64,000 nt of DNA from assembly GCF_036898095.1 (NCBI RefSeq), contig NC_090730.1:164175209-164239208 (forward strand). Reading direction: 5' to 3'. Position 1 is the stretch's first letter. The number at the start of each line of letters is the position of its first letter. Shown piece by piece: positions 23,081 to 35,118 of the stretch. Both the position numbers and the translations under genes were made by a program. This stretch comes from Palaemon carinicauda. Taxonomy: Eukaryota; Arthropoda; Malacostraca; Decapoda; Palaemonidae. Under the pieces are notes generated by a model. The model was given only the letters and a program-made list of their open reading frames with translations. It had not been told where the DNA came from and searched no databases.

Positions 23081-23416
23081 AAGGGAATCAAGCGAACACG
23101 CAAGAACACAAGGGAAAGTACAGGGATACTACGTAGGAGACACGTGGGACACGCGAGTCGTGGACACAAAGGGTCGCACTGAGAACGGAGAGCGTCGGGA
23201 TGGTATTACGACGCGACCAGAGAACTTACTGAGGGTCGAGACCCAAGCTAACACGCGACCTGGCTCGGGACTAGCCTCAGGGCACGTATCCTTCCGCCTG
23301 GGGTAGTCCTCACAGAAAACGGAAGTAGGGTAAACTACACAAAACTCTGGTCGGTTGAGAAGAGATTCCAGGTACCTCCTAAGAAAGTAGTTCCAGGTAA
23401 GTCTCCGTGTTGGAAC

Positions 23417-24228
23417 AACTGAATATTCAATAAAGAAAGAATGAAGTATCACACAGTTATATACTAAATCTGAATTAAACATACAGTAAGTTTGTTACAT
23501 TCTATATTGCATGGAAGTAATTTTGTCTCATCTATAAATTTAATTTTAGTTATATGGAATTTTATTCTCTTATTCGAATTACAAATATGTTCAATTTTCT
23601 TTTGAAAATTTTTTGTGTAGAAATAGCTGTCTGAATTCTTGATACATATGTAGGCTAGCTCAATAGTGTTTGCTAACAAGGTGAGCTGACTGAAAAATAT
23701 GGAGAGTAAGGGGGTTATGAGTTGAATGCAAATGTTAATTACTGGTATGTTGTACTCAGGAACTTTTCAACATTATTTTAGACCCACTCGTGGAATACAT
23801 CTGGCTCGTATGTAGGGTACTTGTTGTGGCCAGGCTTTTGCCTCGGGGCCAAAAGTTATTGTGCTTCATTAAACAACTCAACAAATTCAAGTACAGTTCC
23901 TTCCTATCAAGTCTTTTTAATTTTCTTCATCAGTTACTTGTAGTTTGTGATTTGATAGTTTATACATAGTCTTGTCCTCCCGAAGTGACATTTAAAACCA
24001 GGGTAGAATTATGGACAAAAAGTGACAGGCAAGAGGATTTCCCTTCTGTTAGTGGTTTCTCACACCAGCTTCACTTTTTTCTTTTCCAGTTGTCAGTTAG
24101 TATGAGAAATGTTGTGCAATGTATCATTATTTTGCCTTTTCTTTCAGCATTGTTAACATACTGTAATACTCTAAGTACAGTCATTGTTTTTTTAATGAGA
24201 AATTGTTTTGCATCATTATGTTGCTTTG
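23417..24228. other. No gene recognised between elements C and E
   Basis: AT-rich DNA with only short ORFs lacking any family resemblance. Confidence 0.5.
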
Positions 24229-24431
24229 TTCCAACACTATATACAAACCCTCGCTATTTATAGTTGGCCTACTCTTGGCGAAGCTAGAAGGTAGCCATGA
24301 CTTTTAGTGAGGTATAAACTACCCTACCGCCAGTTAGTGGGGGGGGGGGGGTAGGGTAGCCAGTCATGACACACACACAACCTGTGTCGTCTAATCACTT
24401 TTTACTTTTGGCTCGGAGAGGGTAGACGTTC

Positions 24432-24433
<2 letters not shown>

Positions 24434-24481
<48 letters not shown>
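24434..24481. repeat. (CT)n microsatellite
   Basis: Uninterrupted CT run of about 24 units, a few tens of bases before a long TA run. Confidence 0.97.
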
Positions 24482-24483
<2 letters not shown>

Positions 24484-24529
24484 CCAACTGTTTTACTGGC
24501 CTCTGACTTTTCTTATGGTTTTTCTTATG

Positions 24530-24652
<123 letters not shown>

Positions 24653-26479
24653 GTTCTGTTATCATTACAGTGTGACTGTTGCTGTTTTCGTGTCAGCGTA
24701 GTGCGTTTCTCAAGGGCAGAGAAACCTTCTCTTATGGTTTCTTCCCTTTTGATGCCAGGCAACCCATAGGCTGGTAAACACACACACACACCCCCGCTTC
24801 TCTGAGTGCAACAACCTGGCCTCCACCATAGGGGAGTTGTCATGTTTGAATACTCCTCCATTTGAATGTGGATGTCGCTTGCTACCTGCAAGTTCATCGG
24901 AGGGAAGACCGCTTGCGGCCTACCCAGAGCTTGACTTCGGTCTTGCTCCTCTTCGCTGTCAACACTGCTCTCACTCGCTCTACGTTGGTAGTCGGCAGAG
25001 GGAGTGCATAGTTTGAAGCATGTTCTTATGCCTCTCGGGGAACTACTTTCCCGCCCGAGGGTTTGATTGTTTTTCTGAGTGTTTGTCTTCACCTACCGAT
25101 AATTAATTTTGAATAAAAGTTTCAATTTATCTTTCTAAAATAAGCTAATTAATTGAATAGAATTGTTCTATTTTCTTTTCTACAGCACTAATGGCACCGT
25201 ATTCCTTCGTTCTGCGATGGAAGGGCATAGTCTTTAGCTTGTTCCATTCGATCTTGGGAACTCCTTTCTTGGCTAGGTTAGGTTGTTCTCCTTAGTGGCT
25301 TTTTGTCAGCTATTATTTTGTTTGAATAATTTATTGTATTATATCGTTTATTCAGCGTTAACAACGCTGCTCTTCTTCATTCGGTGATGGCAGGCAAGGC
25401 AGGGAGCGCACAGTTAGCAAGTTCCTTTACCTCTCGCGATCCACACATCCAGTTGGACAGGACAACGTTCATCAAGATATCTCCGAGCCTCTACAGCCAA
25501 TTCTTCTTATAGAAGTCTCCAGTTTTATCCTCTCCTGGGAACAAGTTTATTCATCAAAATCTGACCGGCGAGGAAAAGGCTTAGTCAAACAAGCAGTTAG
25601 TCCAGGACTAACTGTGCACGTTCGACCACTAGGACTCATACTCCTAGTTTTCCTGGAAATCTGATATCAAGGAACTTTGTTCGTTCATACAGGCATTTTT
25701 CTTGGTGCTGCGGTTTCGATCGCACCTTAGGTTTTCACAAGGATTTTACCCTAGTGTCAATCTGACCCTACAGGATCTGCCTCATTCTTTGAAGACTTCG
25801 GGACGTCTGGCTGATCCTACAGCTTCGGTTGCTTACCGAGACAAATCCTTGAGTTTATCACGATCCGAGGATTGGAGTAAATCTCGAGAGATATCCCGAC
25901 ATCCTTATCAGAGGTGGGTATCCTTAAATATGTGCATTTGTCATGCCCGCATCAGTCTCTATAGAATTCAACCTCTGCAGGGGCAGCCAGATCCCAGGTG
26001 TTTCAGCACCAAGCATCTTCCTTTTCCCTGGTTCCCCACGAGACCCGGGCTGGAGACAGGCCTGAGAAGAAGGTTGACAGATAAGGATCTCATCCAAGGA
26101 GTCGCCCCATCCTTGTTTCCCTTAGCCAGATTTGACGCTCTCTTCAGATGCACGAAAAAAGGGGGGTTGCCACATGCTGTACAACTCGTCCTCAGACCAG
26201 AGCATGAATAGTACCGTCATTTAAATCTCTTTGAGAAGGAATTTTAGTAATCACGGGAAGAATCACCTACAGCGGCAGCAGATGTTGGTCGCTTTTCCTG
26301 TCGATGGGAAAGACTTCCTTCACCTGTTTGGTCTCCCCTTCAGGGGATTCCTCTGGTGGGAATTGGATTCATACGTTCCCCTTCCGAAGGAGGCTCCCAC
26401 CTCTAGCCTCTGCTCAGCAATTTTCCTGCTTGCGTGAGAACTCCCTCCACGACACAATCTACTCTTACAGTCACATATG

Positions 26480-27440
26480 AACATCTTTCTCAAAGCCATA
26501 GCTTTTCTGCGACTTCACGCCTGGAGACTATCCAGCTCATCCTCTCTCAGAGTGCCCTTTCTGCAACAAGTTGCAAAGAGGATGCCCAGAAACCCGAATA
26601 AATTTTTGGCTTCGGTCTCCCAGGCCAAGTGGTCTTCTATGGTTAGGATCGTGGAAGGGTTACCTCTCCCCTCGATGCCACTATTCCAGCAATCGTGGAG
26701 TTCCTCATTTACCTTCAGGAGGAAAGCTGTTCTCAGTCTTGGCAATGAAAAGCCACTGCTCGTCCTTGAACGTCGCCTTTAGACTGAAAGGAATTAAACT
26801 TGAATCTATAACGACATTGTCTCTCTTCATACAGAGTTTCGAGCCTACCTGCCCTCAGTCATGGTTTGCTTCCTTCGGTCCCCAAGGGTACCTCCAACGG
26901 CCCAGGACTCCAAGCAGCAGATTTTCACCTGACCTTGAAGACAGGTCTCATGCTTGTGTTGGCCTCAGCCAAGAGTCGGTGTACCCCGTGGGCTGTCCTC
27001 AACGTCTCACTCAACTAGGTTCCTGGCAGCTTGTACCCCAGATTCAAGCTCTTCAGATTGGGAGGCCCTCGTAGAATGTCGGCTACTATGGCGGGGAAGA
27101 ACTTGAGGCACACCTCAAGGAAACTACAGGAGCTTGCCCCCCAAGTGTCAGCATTCTTCGTCAGCCCAAGGAAGGTCAAGAGAAGAATCACCAAGAACAA
27201 GTTCTTGGCTTGGATTCGCAAGGTCATGGACCAAGCATTGAATCCTGAGCCTTCTCCTCAGAGGAAACCCATAACGTTAGAAGCAGGAGTACACCCCTAG
27301 CATTTATGAAAACTACTGTGACGCGGGCCTTGTCAGCTGCCATGTGAAAGCGTCAAATGACCTTCACCACCCACTTCCTGCAAGACATGACCCACAGGAA
27401 CATGGAGACGTTCTCCGTTGATCCTGTGGTGGCTACACAA
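26480..27440 (+). pseudogene. Tyrosine-recombinase remnant of element E
   Basis: Fragments in several frames align to the recombinase of element C: LRLHAWRLSSSS and SQAKWSSMV (about 26507-26645), FRLKGIKLESITTLSLFIQS (about 26790), FFVSPRKVKRRITKN (about 27155) and TFTTHFLQDMTHRN (about 27360-27400). The catalytic Tyr position reads Phe (TTHFLQD versus TTHYLKD). Many frameshifts and stops. Confidence 0.75.
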
Positions 27441-27968
27441 TAAATGGTTTAAAACACCTTGAGCTCCGTGTTGGACAAGTAGCAGATGGGGAGGGCAGAG
27501 TTTAACCATGGTTAAGTCTGAGATGAATGCCAAAGAATGACTGGCTCTTTCTGTCTCTCATCTTCCCCCCTGCATGTTTACAGCACCTACGGTACTCTGC
27601 AAAGCTGTTCTCTACTATCTGTCAGTAGAACTATTTCCCTTGTGTAAGCGGGCATAGAGAATATACTTGTTACGCCCCCATACCTACTGGCGAAGTGGGA
27701 TTGGGTAACGTTTATGGTTGATTCTAAGATTCCTACATTTCTGAGAATCTTACCTAGACTTCACACACTGCTAGTATCACACATTCACACAGATTACCCA
27801 GGCCACTAACCGTGCATTGCAGGAATTGTTGGGCAAGGTGTCAGGATTTCGACTTGTTACATGCCCTGCACATACAGGAAAACCTGTTCCATTTGGTTCG
27901 ATCTTCCACCCTCCTTAGAAGCGAGTCATTCCCTATAAGTAGTGAAGGTTTGTATTTAGTGTCAGAAC

Positions 27969-28152
27969 AAATGACAAATTTGGAAATAATTTGTATTTTT
28001 CCTAACTAAACAAACCTGTAGCTAATACACATTGGCCTGCCATCACCTGTCCCCAAGAAGTCCTGCCTGCAATAAAAGCTTCACCAAAAGTATAATCCTT
28101 ATAAATAGCTACATGTTTGTCTAGTTAGGAAAAATACAAATTACTTCTGACA
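27969..28152. repeat. Terminal foldback of element E
   Basis: Arms ATTTGTATTTTTCCTAACTA and AGTTAGGAAAAATACAAATT enclose about 100 bp. Related to the foldbacks at 34228 and 63327. Confidence 0.85.
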
Positions 28153-29088
28153 TTTTTCACTTTATGCCATATTCATAAAATAGTGTATCTTGTTGCATAT
28201 TACAGTATTCAGACATGCAGTGTATAAATGAAATTTTTATTATCAACAGCTCTAGGTGGTGTTGGCCTTACCAGACTCCTCAAGCTCCCACCTTTTGACA
28301 ACCCTCAGAAGAACGCTGTTAGCTAACGGGTAATAATCAGAGAAGGGGCTTCTTCTAATTCTAATATACAGTAGCTGTAAATTGATATTTTCTTAAGCAT
28401 TACTTAATTTAGAATTGTGGATAGTTTACTTGTAAATAAATTTTTAACATGTTTGTAAATGTAAATTGCATGAAAGGATAAAATATCAATGACACTCTAA
28501 ACGAACTTTGTAACTTTTATTTTGTTTCCATGATAATTGAGGTCCTTTTCATGCAGTCAACGTCATTACTGTATTATATACTTTGCAGTACAAAACCAGG
28601 TTTGAAAAATGGGATGGGTCACTTTATTGTTTTCTAATTAGGTAATAGGATAAAAGTTGTTCTGCCTCAAATGTGACCCTGATTATTATACAGGGGAAAA
28701 TATCAGAACATACAAAAATAAGTTATAGAATCTAAGCAGGATTTCACATACAGGTAGTATTACCATTTATATGATAAAGGTAAATATTCCCCATGGGTGA
28801 TGTGGAACACTGGTTTCTGCAATTATAATCTCCATACCATGCTGACTAGTAAACATGTAAGCATAACATGCAGTACAATATTTGTGTGTATGTAAAATAC
28901 TTATTCAGTTGCAAAGAAGCCCATGTACTTTTAACACATGGTAATGCATCCGTTCGACGATCCATTTCCGGTAATCTTCAGAGCAAACATCATCAAAACA
29001 TGATTAAAGATCAACACGATGATGATGATAAGCAAGATATTGTGGTCATCTAGAATGAAACCTTAGGGAACTCTCAAGTCGAAACTTG
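28153..29088 (-). other. RTRAF: Probable RTRAF 3' untranslated region and flank
   Basis: AT-rich DNA directly downstream (minus strand) of the RTRAF stop codon. TTTATT at 28623-28628 reads AATAAA on the gene strand and is a candidate polyadenylation signal; other candidates exist. No other gene seen. Confidence 0.4.
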
Positions 29089-29292
29089 TTAGCGACCAAC
29101 TTTCCCTAATTTGGTATCAGTCTTGGGATTAGCTGTAATATTCTGAACAGATACTATACACTCGTTTATTCGGGTCTGAAGCTCACGTAGGTCATGGATG
29201 TACATTAGTCGCAATGCCTTTCCGGCATTATTCAAGACATAATCTCCAGTGTCAAAACCTAAATCAGCCTCAAAGATGGGATACGGCTTGCC
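29089..29292 (-). CDS. RTRAF: RTRAF (CLE/C14orf166 family), last coding exon
   Basis: Host gene exon encoding the conserved C-terminus: LGFDTGDYVLNNAGKALRL, then HDLRELQTRINECIVSVQ and NPKTDTKLGKVGR followed by TAA (29089-29091). This is the hallmark end of the RTRAF/CLE7/hCLE family, whose members act with RNA polymerase II, the tRNA-ligase complex (with RTCB, DDX1, FAM98) and RNA transport. The acceptor is CTTTCCAG|GGC (AG at 29293-29294) in phase 0, so the in-frame MISVLLV... upstream is intron. The intron above it holds an RTE-like retrotransposon. Confidence 0.93.
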   Translation of the reverse strand, partial: GKPYPIFEADLGFDTGDYVLNNAGKALRLMYIHDLRELQTRINECIVSVQNITANPKTDTKLGKVGR

Positions 29293-29517
29293 CTGGAAAG
29301 GAGAAGTTGCTATTAAAACTAGCAATACACTAATCAAATAAGAAAAAGAAAAAAAAAAAAAAAACTTGCACTAATACTGTATATCAAACTATATAGCAGA
29401 TATCAAACCCTAATAAATTAATATTAAACAATAATACAATAAAGTTTAATTAGTAATGGAATTAATAGAGAATATTCGAGAAATCTATTATTCATGTACA
29501 ACTTAGATTGATAAGAT

Positions 29518-31385
29518 TACAAATTCGGTTGATAGGGAGGCAGATATAATTGCGGTTCCAGGTGTTGAGGTGCCAGTGATGGGAGATGAGAATGAGAGAG
29601 AGATTACAATAGAGGAAGTGAGGAGAGCACTAGATGAAACGAGAGTAGGAAAAGCATCGGGTATGGATGGTGTGAAAGCTGAGATGTTGAAGGAAGGGGG
29701 GTGTGACTGTACTTGAATGGTTGGTGAGATTGTTTAATGTGTGTTTTGTGTTGTCAATGGTACCAGTATATTGGGTCTGTGCATGTATTGTACCACTATA
29801 TAAGGGTAAGGGAGATGTGCATGAGTGTTGTAATTCAAGAGGTATTAGTTTGTTGAGTGTAGTTGGAAAAGTGTATGGTAGAATACTGATTAATAGGATT
29901 AAGGATAAAACAGAGAATGCAATCTTGGAAGTACAGGGTGGTTTTAGAAGAGGTAGGGGTTGTATGAATCAGATTTTTACAGTTAGGCAGATATGCGAGA
30001 AATATTTAGCAAAAGGTAAGGAGGTGTATGTTGCGTTTATGGATCTGGAGAAAGCATATGATAGAGTTGATAGGGAAGCAATGTGGAATGTGATGAGGTT
30101 ATATGGAGTTGGTGGAAGGTTGTTGCAAGCAGTGAAAAGTTTCTACAAAGGTAGTAAAGCATGTGTTAGAATAGGAAAGGAGGTGAGCGATTGGTTTCCG
30201 GTGAGAGTGGGGCTGAGACAGGGATGTGTGATGTCGCCCTGGTTGTTTAACTTGTATGTTGATGGAGTGGTGAGAGAGGTGAATGCTAGAGTGCTTGGAC
30301 GAGGATTAAAACTGTTAGGCGAGAATGATCATGAATGGGAGGTAAATCAGTTGTTGTTTGCGGATGATACTGTACTGGTAGCAGACACAGAAGAGAAGCT
30401 TGACCGACTAGTGACAGAATTTGGAAGGGTGTGTGAGAGAAGGAAGTTGAGAGTTAATGTGGGTAAGAGTAAGGTTATGAGATGTACGAGAAGGGAAGGT
30501 GGTGCAAGGTTGAATGTTATGTTGAATGGAGAGTTACTTGAGGAGGTGGATCAGTTTAAGTACTTGGGGTCTGTTGTTGCAGCAAATGGTGGAGTGGAAG
30601 CAGATGTACGTCAGAGAGTGAATGAAGGTTGCAAAGTGTTGGGGGCAGTTAAGGGAGTAGTAAAAAATAGAGGATTGGGCATGAATGTAAAGAGAGTTCT
30701 ATATGAGAAAGTGATTGTACCAACTGTGATGTATGGATCGGAGTTGTGGGGAATGAAAGTGATGGAGAGACAGAAATTGAATGTGTTTGAGATGAAGTGT
30801 CTGAGGAGTATGGCTGGTGTATCTCGAGTAGATAGGGTTAGGAACGAAGTGGTGAGGGTGAGAACGGGTGTAAGAAATGAGTTAGCGGCTAGAGTGGATA
30901 TGAATGTGTTGAGGTGGTTTGGCCATGTTGAGAGAATGGAAAATGGCTGTCTGCTAAAGAAGGTGATGAATGCAAGAGTTGATGGGAGAAGTACAAGAGG
31001 AAGGCCAAGGTTTGGGTGGATGGATGGTGTGAAGAAAGCTCTGGGTGATAGGAGGATAGATGTGAGAGAGGCAAGAGAGCCTGCTAGAAATAGGAATGAA
31101 TGGCAAGCGATTGTGACGCAGTTCCGGTAGGCCCTGCTGCTTCCTCCGGTGCCTTAGATGACCGCGGAGGTAGCAGCAGTAGGGGACTCAGCAGTATGAA
31201 GCTTCATCTGTGGTGGAAATGTGGGAGGTTGGGCTGTGGCACCCTAGCAGTACCAGCTGAACTCGGCTGAGTCCCTGGTTAGGCTGGAGGAACGTAGAGA
31301 GTAGAGGTCCCCTTTTTGTTTTGTTTCTTGTTGTTGTCGGCTACCCCCCAAAATTGGGGGAAGTGCCTTTGGTATATGTATGTGA
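29518..31385 (+). mobile_element. 5'-truncated RTE-like non-LTR retrotransposon
   Basis: Inserted in the last RTRAF intron, opposite strand to the gene. Its sequence starts inside the RT-preceding region and runs through a 3' UTR with a hairpin (ACCCCCCAAAATTGGGGG, about 31344-31361) and a TATGTATGT end. The endonuclease domain is missing, as expected for 5' truncation by target-primed reverse transcription. The same 3' tail recurs at 34272-34411. Confidence 0.88.
29532..31130 (+). pseudogene. Non-LTR reverse transcriptase, 5'-truncated, one frameshift
   Basis: An upstream frame (29532-29702) reads REITIEEVRRALDETRVGKA and GMDGVKAEMLKEGG. A single-base shift at a G run near 29700 moves to the main frame (29703-31130, 475 residues). 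RT motifs: NSRGISLLSVVGKVYGRIL, GFRRGRGCMNQI, VAFMDLEKAYDRVDRE, GLRQGCVMSPWLFNLY, and catalytic FADD at residues 219-222 (30357-30368). The C-terminus has LRWFGHVERMENG and RSTRGRPRFGWMDGV, typical of RTE-like elements. RT residues are intact, but there is no endonuclease. Confidence 0.88.
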
Positions 31386-33612
31386 CAAATTCGGTTCACA
31401 GCTAAAATAGGTAATGCTTTTGTAATGAGTAACGCTGTTGTAGGCATAGAATTTACATTATGAATTGAAGTGCTTTCATCTCCAAGTTTTGGCAATGCCT
31501 TTATTTAAGTACTTGGTGTTTTAAGCACATACACCTTGATACTCTTCAGCATCCTAAGATATCTTAATATGTTCGTGGTTTTCTTGTCAATCAGCATCCT
31601 AAAAAGTCTGAATGAAGGAAAGGCATGAAATTATATTCCTTGTTATTTAGTAACTTACAGAATATGTTGATGTTAAATGTAGTGTCCCTTAAAACTCAAT
31701 AGGATTGATCTTTTACTGCCATGTACACAAAACAAAATATGATCTAGCTCTCATTAACTCAACCCATCATAATTTTCTACAGACCTTTAAGGCTAAGTTG
31801 TTCAACCTCATTCAGTTTTTTACACAAAGAACAAACTCCTATTATACTAGACATATCCCAAAATGTTGATCCAATAGCCAAGAAATTAAAGTTATTGGAA
31901 ATAAAATCATTATTATAAGTATAAAATAGTTTAACCAACACCAATTTACAATCCTATAATGTACACTAGTTCCAAAGGGGCCAACAAATATTTTCATCTT
32001 TAATCAGGATTGATATACATTTCTATGAAAACTGCAGCAGACATGTGATGTTGAATTCCTGATAGGTTACATGGGCCAGATAAAATGCAGTACTAACATA
32101 CAATAACATACATAGGAAGAATTGGTTCCAAGGTACTTTTGTTTCTAAAAATAAGCAAGTTATTCTCAAAAACAACTAAAGGTAAGTAATGTCACTCTGA
32201 AATTTACAATAAAATTATACTGGACATTTATCAAACACCTCCACCTTCTCCTTGATAAAAAATTGATGTAGGTCAATAAGTTACAACACCTATATGCCAT
32301 AGGATGAAGCTAAAGTGAATAACACTACAGGTTTTATGATAGTGTTGGGTTACAAATTTATTGATGTCAAATGAATCAACGCTTCAGGTGAGCTTGGAAC
32401 ACCCTAAATGAAGCACAGAATAAAGCTGACAAGGGAGTGAAAAACCTTTGTTGTGGTCCTGAGAAGTATAAGAGCATTTCTGCTACGTGGGAAATATTGA
32501 ATGCAATGCAGGAGTTAAGAAGGCAGTAAGAAAAGAGTAGCTATATAAAGGATGAAATGGAGTGACCGAAGCCAACTGGTAAATAAAAAGGTAGAGTCCC
32601 AATAGTAATATTATTGGCTAGAGTTCTGTTGGAAAATCAATGATGTATGAGGAAGTATCCAACAGCTGTGATATCAAGAGCCTGGAAAACAGCCTAAGGT
32701 CTCAAAGATTGAGCTGTATTAGGCATGTAGTAAGGTTAGGAACAGCTGATCACAATAGCAGCAGACCTCAAAGAAGTGAAATCCTGCAACATAGGTAAGG
32801 AGATGATGATAAATGAATGTGTGAAATTTAGGACATAATGAGAGATGAGGACCTAGACCTGATATGAGTTCAAGCAGTGTGTGGAGAGACCTCATGTCAG
32901 GTAGAGCAAGGAGAGAAATCATTAAGCACCTAACCCTACAGAGGGAAACTCATTGTAAAAACACTTGATGACACTAATTGCATAATTTCTGTATAAAAAG
33001 AATCCCTTTAATGCTGTTAAAACCACTCAACCCTGGGATCATTTAATCGCCCAATTAGGAATAAAATTGAAAAAAACTATACGAATCCACTATTTGAGGC
33101 ATCAGTAATAGCTAAAACATTCTCTAAGGTATTTAAAATAATCTAGAATTGAGAAACTTCCGTAAATGAATCCAGAGAGAAAATGAAGTCATTGAAAGGA
33201 GACTATCAACATAGCCTTATACCAGAATATTATAGAGTGCCATTGAAAGGAGACTATCAACATAGCCTTATACCAGAAAATTATCGAGTGCCTTAGAAAT
33301 AACCAGATTTTGCACAAAAATTCTCCAAGTACTTTAGGAAAGATTTTGAAGTTTGAGTAAAGTAGGATATTTGTCCTGTTGATTTTATGTTGCAAAATTC
33401 ATATTTATGATCAAAACAAAGGTTTTCAGATTCACACATTTTGGAAACCACAACTATGTTAGCATCCTCTTTTAAACACAAAGGAATGACTTTGATCGAT
33501 ATAAAACCTAGTGTGCTGGAAATTTAAAAGTTTACAAGCTTAGAAAATTATAATTATCTGTATTCATATTCAGTTCTAGAAAGCATTTATTCTAGTTGTA
33601 ATCCATTGCTAA
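31386..33612. other. RTRAF intron, no gene recognised
   Basis: AT-rich intron sequence. Around 32680-32760 a weak, broken resemblance to an RT C-terminus (LSCIRHVVRLG) could be an older RTE fragment, but I cannot support it. Confidence 0.45.
33190..33295. repeat. Two-copy tandem duplication, about 51-bp unit
   Basis: The unit starting CATTGAAAGGAGACTATCAA occurs twice in a row with only two or three differences. Confidence 0.9.
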
Positions 33613-33921
33613 TTAACCCTTTTACCCCCAGGCTACTTGGAAATTTCCAACCCTTAACCCCCAGGGGGTTATTTTTTTCCCAGCACATTTTGCATTATAT
33701 TTTTTTTTAATTACTCTAACAGCCTTAATTTTTGTCATAGAGAGGTCAGGTTGGTCTCATTCTCTTGGAAAATGCCTGAATTTTCTCAAAAAATTATCAA
33801 AAATATGAAAAAAAAAATTTTATAGCATTTTTTTGCTAAGGCCGTACCGGTACGTCCATGGGGGTAAAGGGATGGCTTTTGTGAAACGTACCAGTATGTC
33901 CTTTGGGGGTAAAAGGGTTAA
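33613..33921. mobile_element. Foldback MITE with TTAACCCTTTTACCCCC ends
   Basis: A 309-bp element with inverted ends TTAACCCTTTTACCCCCA and TGGGGGTAAAAGGGTTAA. Inside it has GTACCGGTACGTCC and a second CCATGGGGGTAAAGGGAT motif. No coding capacity. It ends 22 bp inside the RTRAF intron, next to a splice donor. Confidence 0.85.
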
Positions 33922-33943
33922 AAGTTACCAGACAATAGCTTAC

Positions 33944-34083
33944 CTGATGTACAAATTCGCCAGGATTTTGTAAAGCTTCTGCGGACAGCCTAGTCCGTAT
34001 AAGTTTACTAACAGCTTTTAAAGTTACGAGATGATCAGCGTGTGGCGTTATATTCAATTGCTTCGCTAGGTTATTCACACCAT
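33944..34083 (-). CDS. RTRAF: RTRAF internal exon (third found)
   Basis: A 140-bp exon encoding GVNNLAKQLNITPHADHLVT, then LKAVSKLIRTRLSAEALQNP and GEFVHQ, matching the RTRAF central helical region. The acceptor is ACTTTTCAG|AT and the donor CATCAG|GTAAGC. It starts with two bases of a split codon; joined to the single G ending the previous exon they give GAT (Asp), so the phases agree. It ends in phase 0, matching the last exon. A MITE lies 22 bp beyond its donor. Confidence 0.92.
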
Positions 34084-34271
34084 CTGAAAAGTAAAGTTTT
34101 TGAGATTGAGGTACTGCACAATATTCCAAATTGTGGTTAGTTAATGATAACTAGAACGTAACAATAGCATAGCTGTAAGGCTGAAAATGGTCTATCATAT
34201 CTTACTACAGTATACATTATGCAGAGAATACTGATGACAAATTTGGAGATAATTTGTATTTTTCCCAACTA

Positions 34272-34411
34272 GCTGAACTCGGTTGAGTCCCTTGTTAGGC
34301 TGGGAGGAACGTAGAGAGTAGAGGTCCCCCCCCCTTTTTTTTTTTTCATTTGTTGATGTCGGCTACCCCCCAGAATTGGGGGAAGTGCCTTGGTATATGT
34401 ATGTATGCATG
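34272..34411 (+). mobile_element. RTE-like 3'-tail fragment
   Basis: Nearly the same as 31255-31385: GCTGAACTCGG, GAGTCCCT.GTTAGGCTGG, the ACCCCCCAGAATTGGGGG hairpin and a TATGTATGTATG end. A strongly 5'-truncated copy of the 29518 family. Confidence 0.88.
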
Positions 34412-35118
34412 TACAAACCTGAGTCTTTTACATAGAATACAATATCAGTGAAGCTGGAGAATGCGACAGTTAAACTTTTATAATGAGGTGTAGACAGCTG
34501 GCCGGGAGCGGGGAAGCCCCATCGCCCTGCCTGCTCACCAAGCACTCGCTTGGATTGCAGCTGGGACTTTCTAGGAGGTAGGTAATGGCGGGAAAGTATG
34601 AATAAAGGACTCAGGTTCGTAGAGTTATGAACAATACAAATGAGTCATTTGTTCTGCCACAAATACAAACCCTCATCCTTTACATAGTATGACTCATCCT
34701 TCAGTGGGAGAAAGTATCTATTCCAACTGGTTAGGTACTTATCTCAAGCTACCAAAAATTCGGATCCTTATAAGTGGGGCCGAGTTAAGGTTCTTTACAC
34801 CTCATGCACTGGTGGTTTAGCAATACCAGCAGTTCCATGGCCTGTGCAACAAAGAATGCAGAGCAGTAAATCTCAGTGTAGTTACAATGAGGCACATATA
34901 TGTCCATGGGTTTGCCTGGTCACACCACTCACCCCTCGTAAGGAGTGTGAGGAGTGACACTTCTATATTATAAGAAAGCTACAGACTACAGTAAGTGAGG
35001 ACTTACCTGCAAGCGAATCTATTCCAATGCAGTGCCCCAAGATAGGGGGAGATGAAAGAAAATGAAAAGGGCTAATCAATCTTCACTTTTATCCCAGTCT
35101 GACATGTAACTCCCATCC

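Larger units (their letters stand above)
17187..23416 (-). mobile_element. DIRS-type retrotransposon, element C (second family)
   Basis: About 6.2 kb. The ends are inverted: GTTCCAACACGGAGACTTAC at 17187 and its complement ending at 23416. Reading right to left it encodes Gag-like ORF1 (about 23080-20820), RT-RNase H (about 20814-18580) and tyrosine recombinase (about 18640-17558). Frameshifts divide each ORF. Only 23 bp separate it from element B. Protein similarity to A and B is clear but distant, and the Gag has a distinct SR-rich segment. Confidence 0.9.

Noticed and set aside
29293..29337. Upstream ATG extension of the last RTRAF exon
   Set aside because: A good acceptor (CTTTCCAG) and family homology begin at 29292; the extra residues are intron translation.
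31344..31361. Hairpin as a transcription terminator
   Set aside because: It is part of a repeated RTE 3' tail in a eukaryote, not a Rho-independent terminator.
32680..32930. Degenerate RTE C-terminus in the RTRAF intron
   Set aside because: Resemblance is limited to about ten residues with stops; not enough to call.
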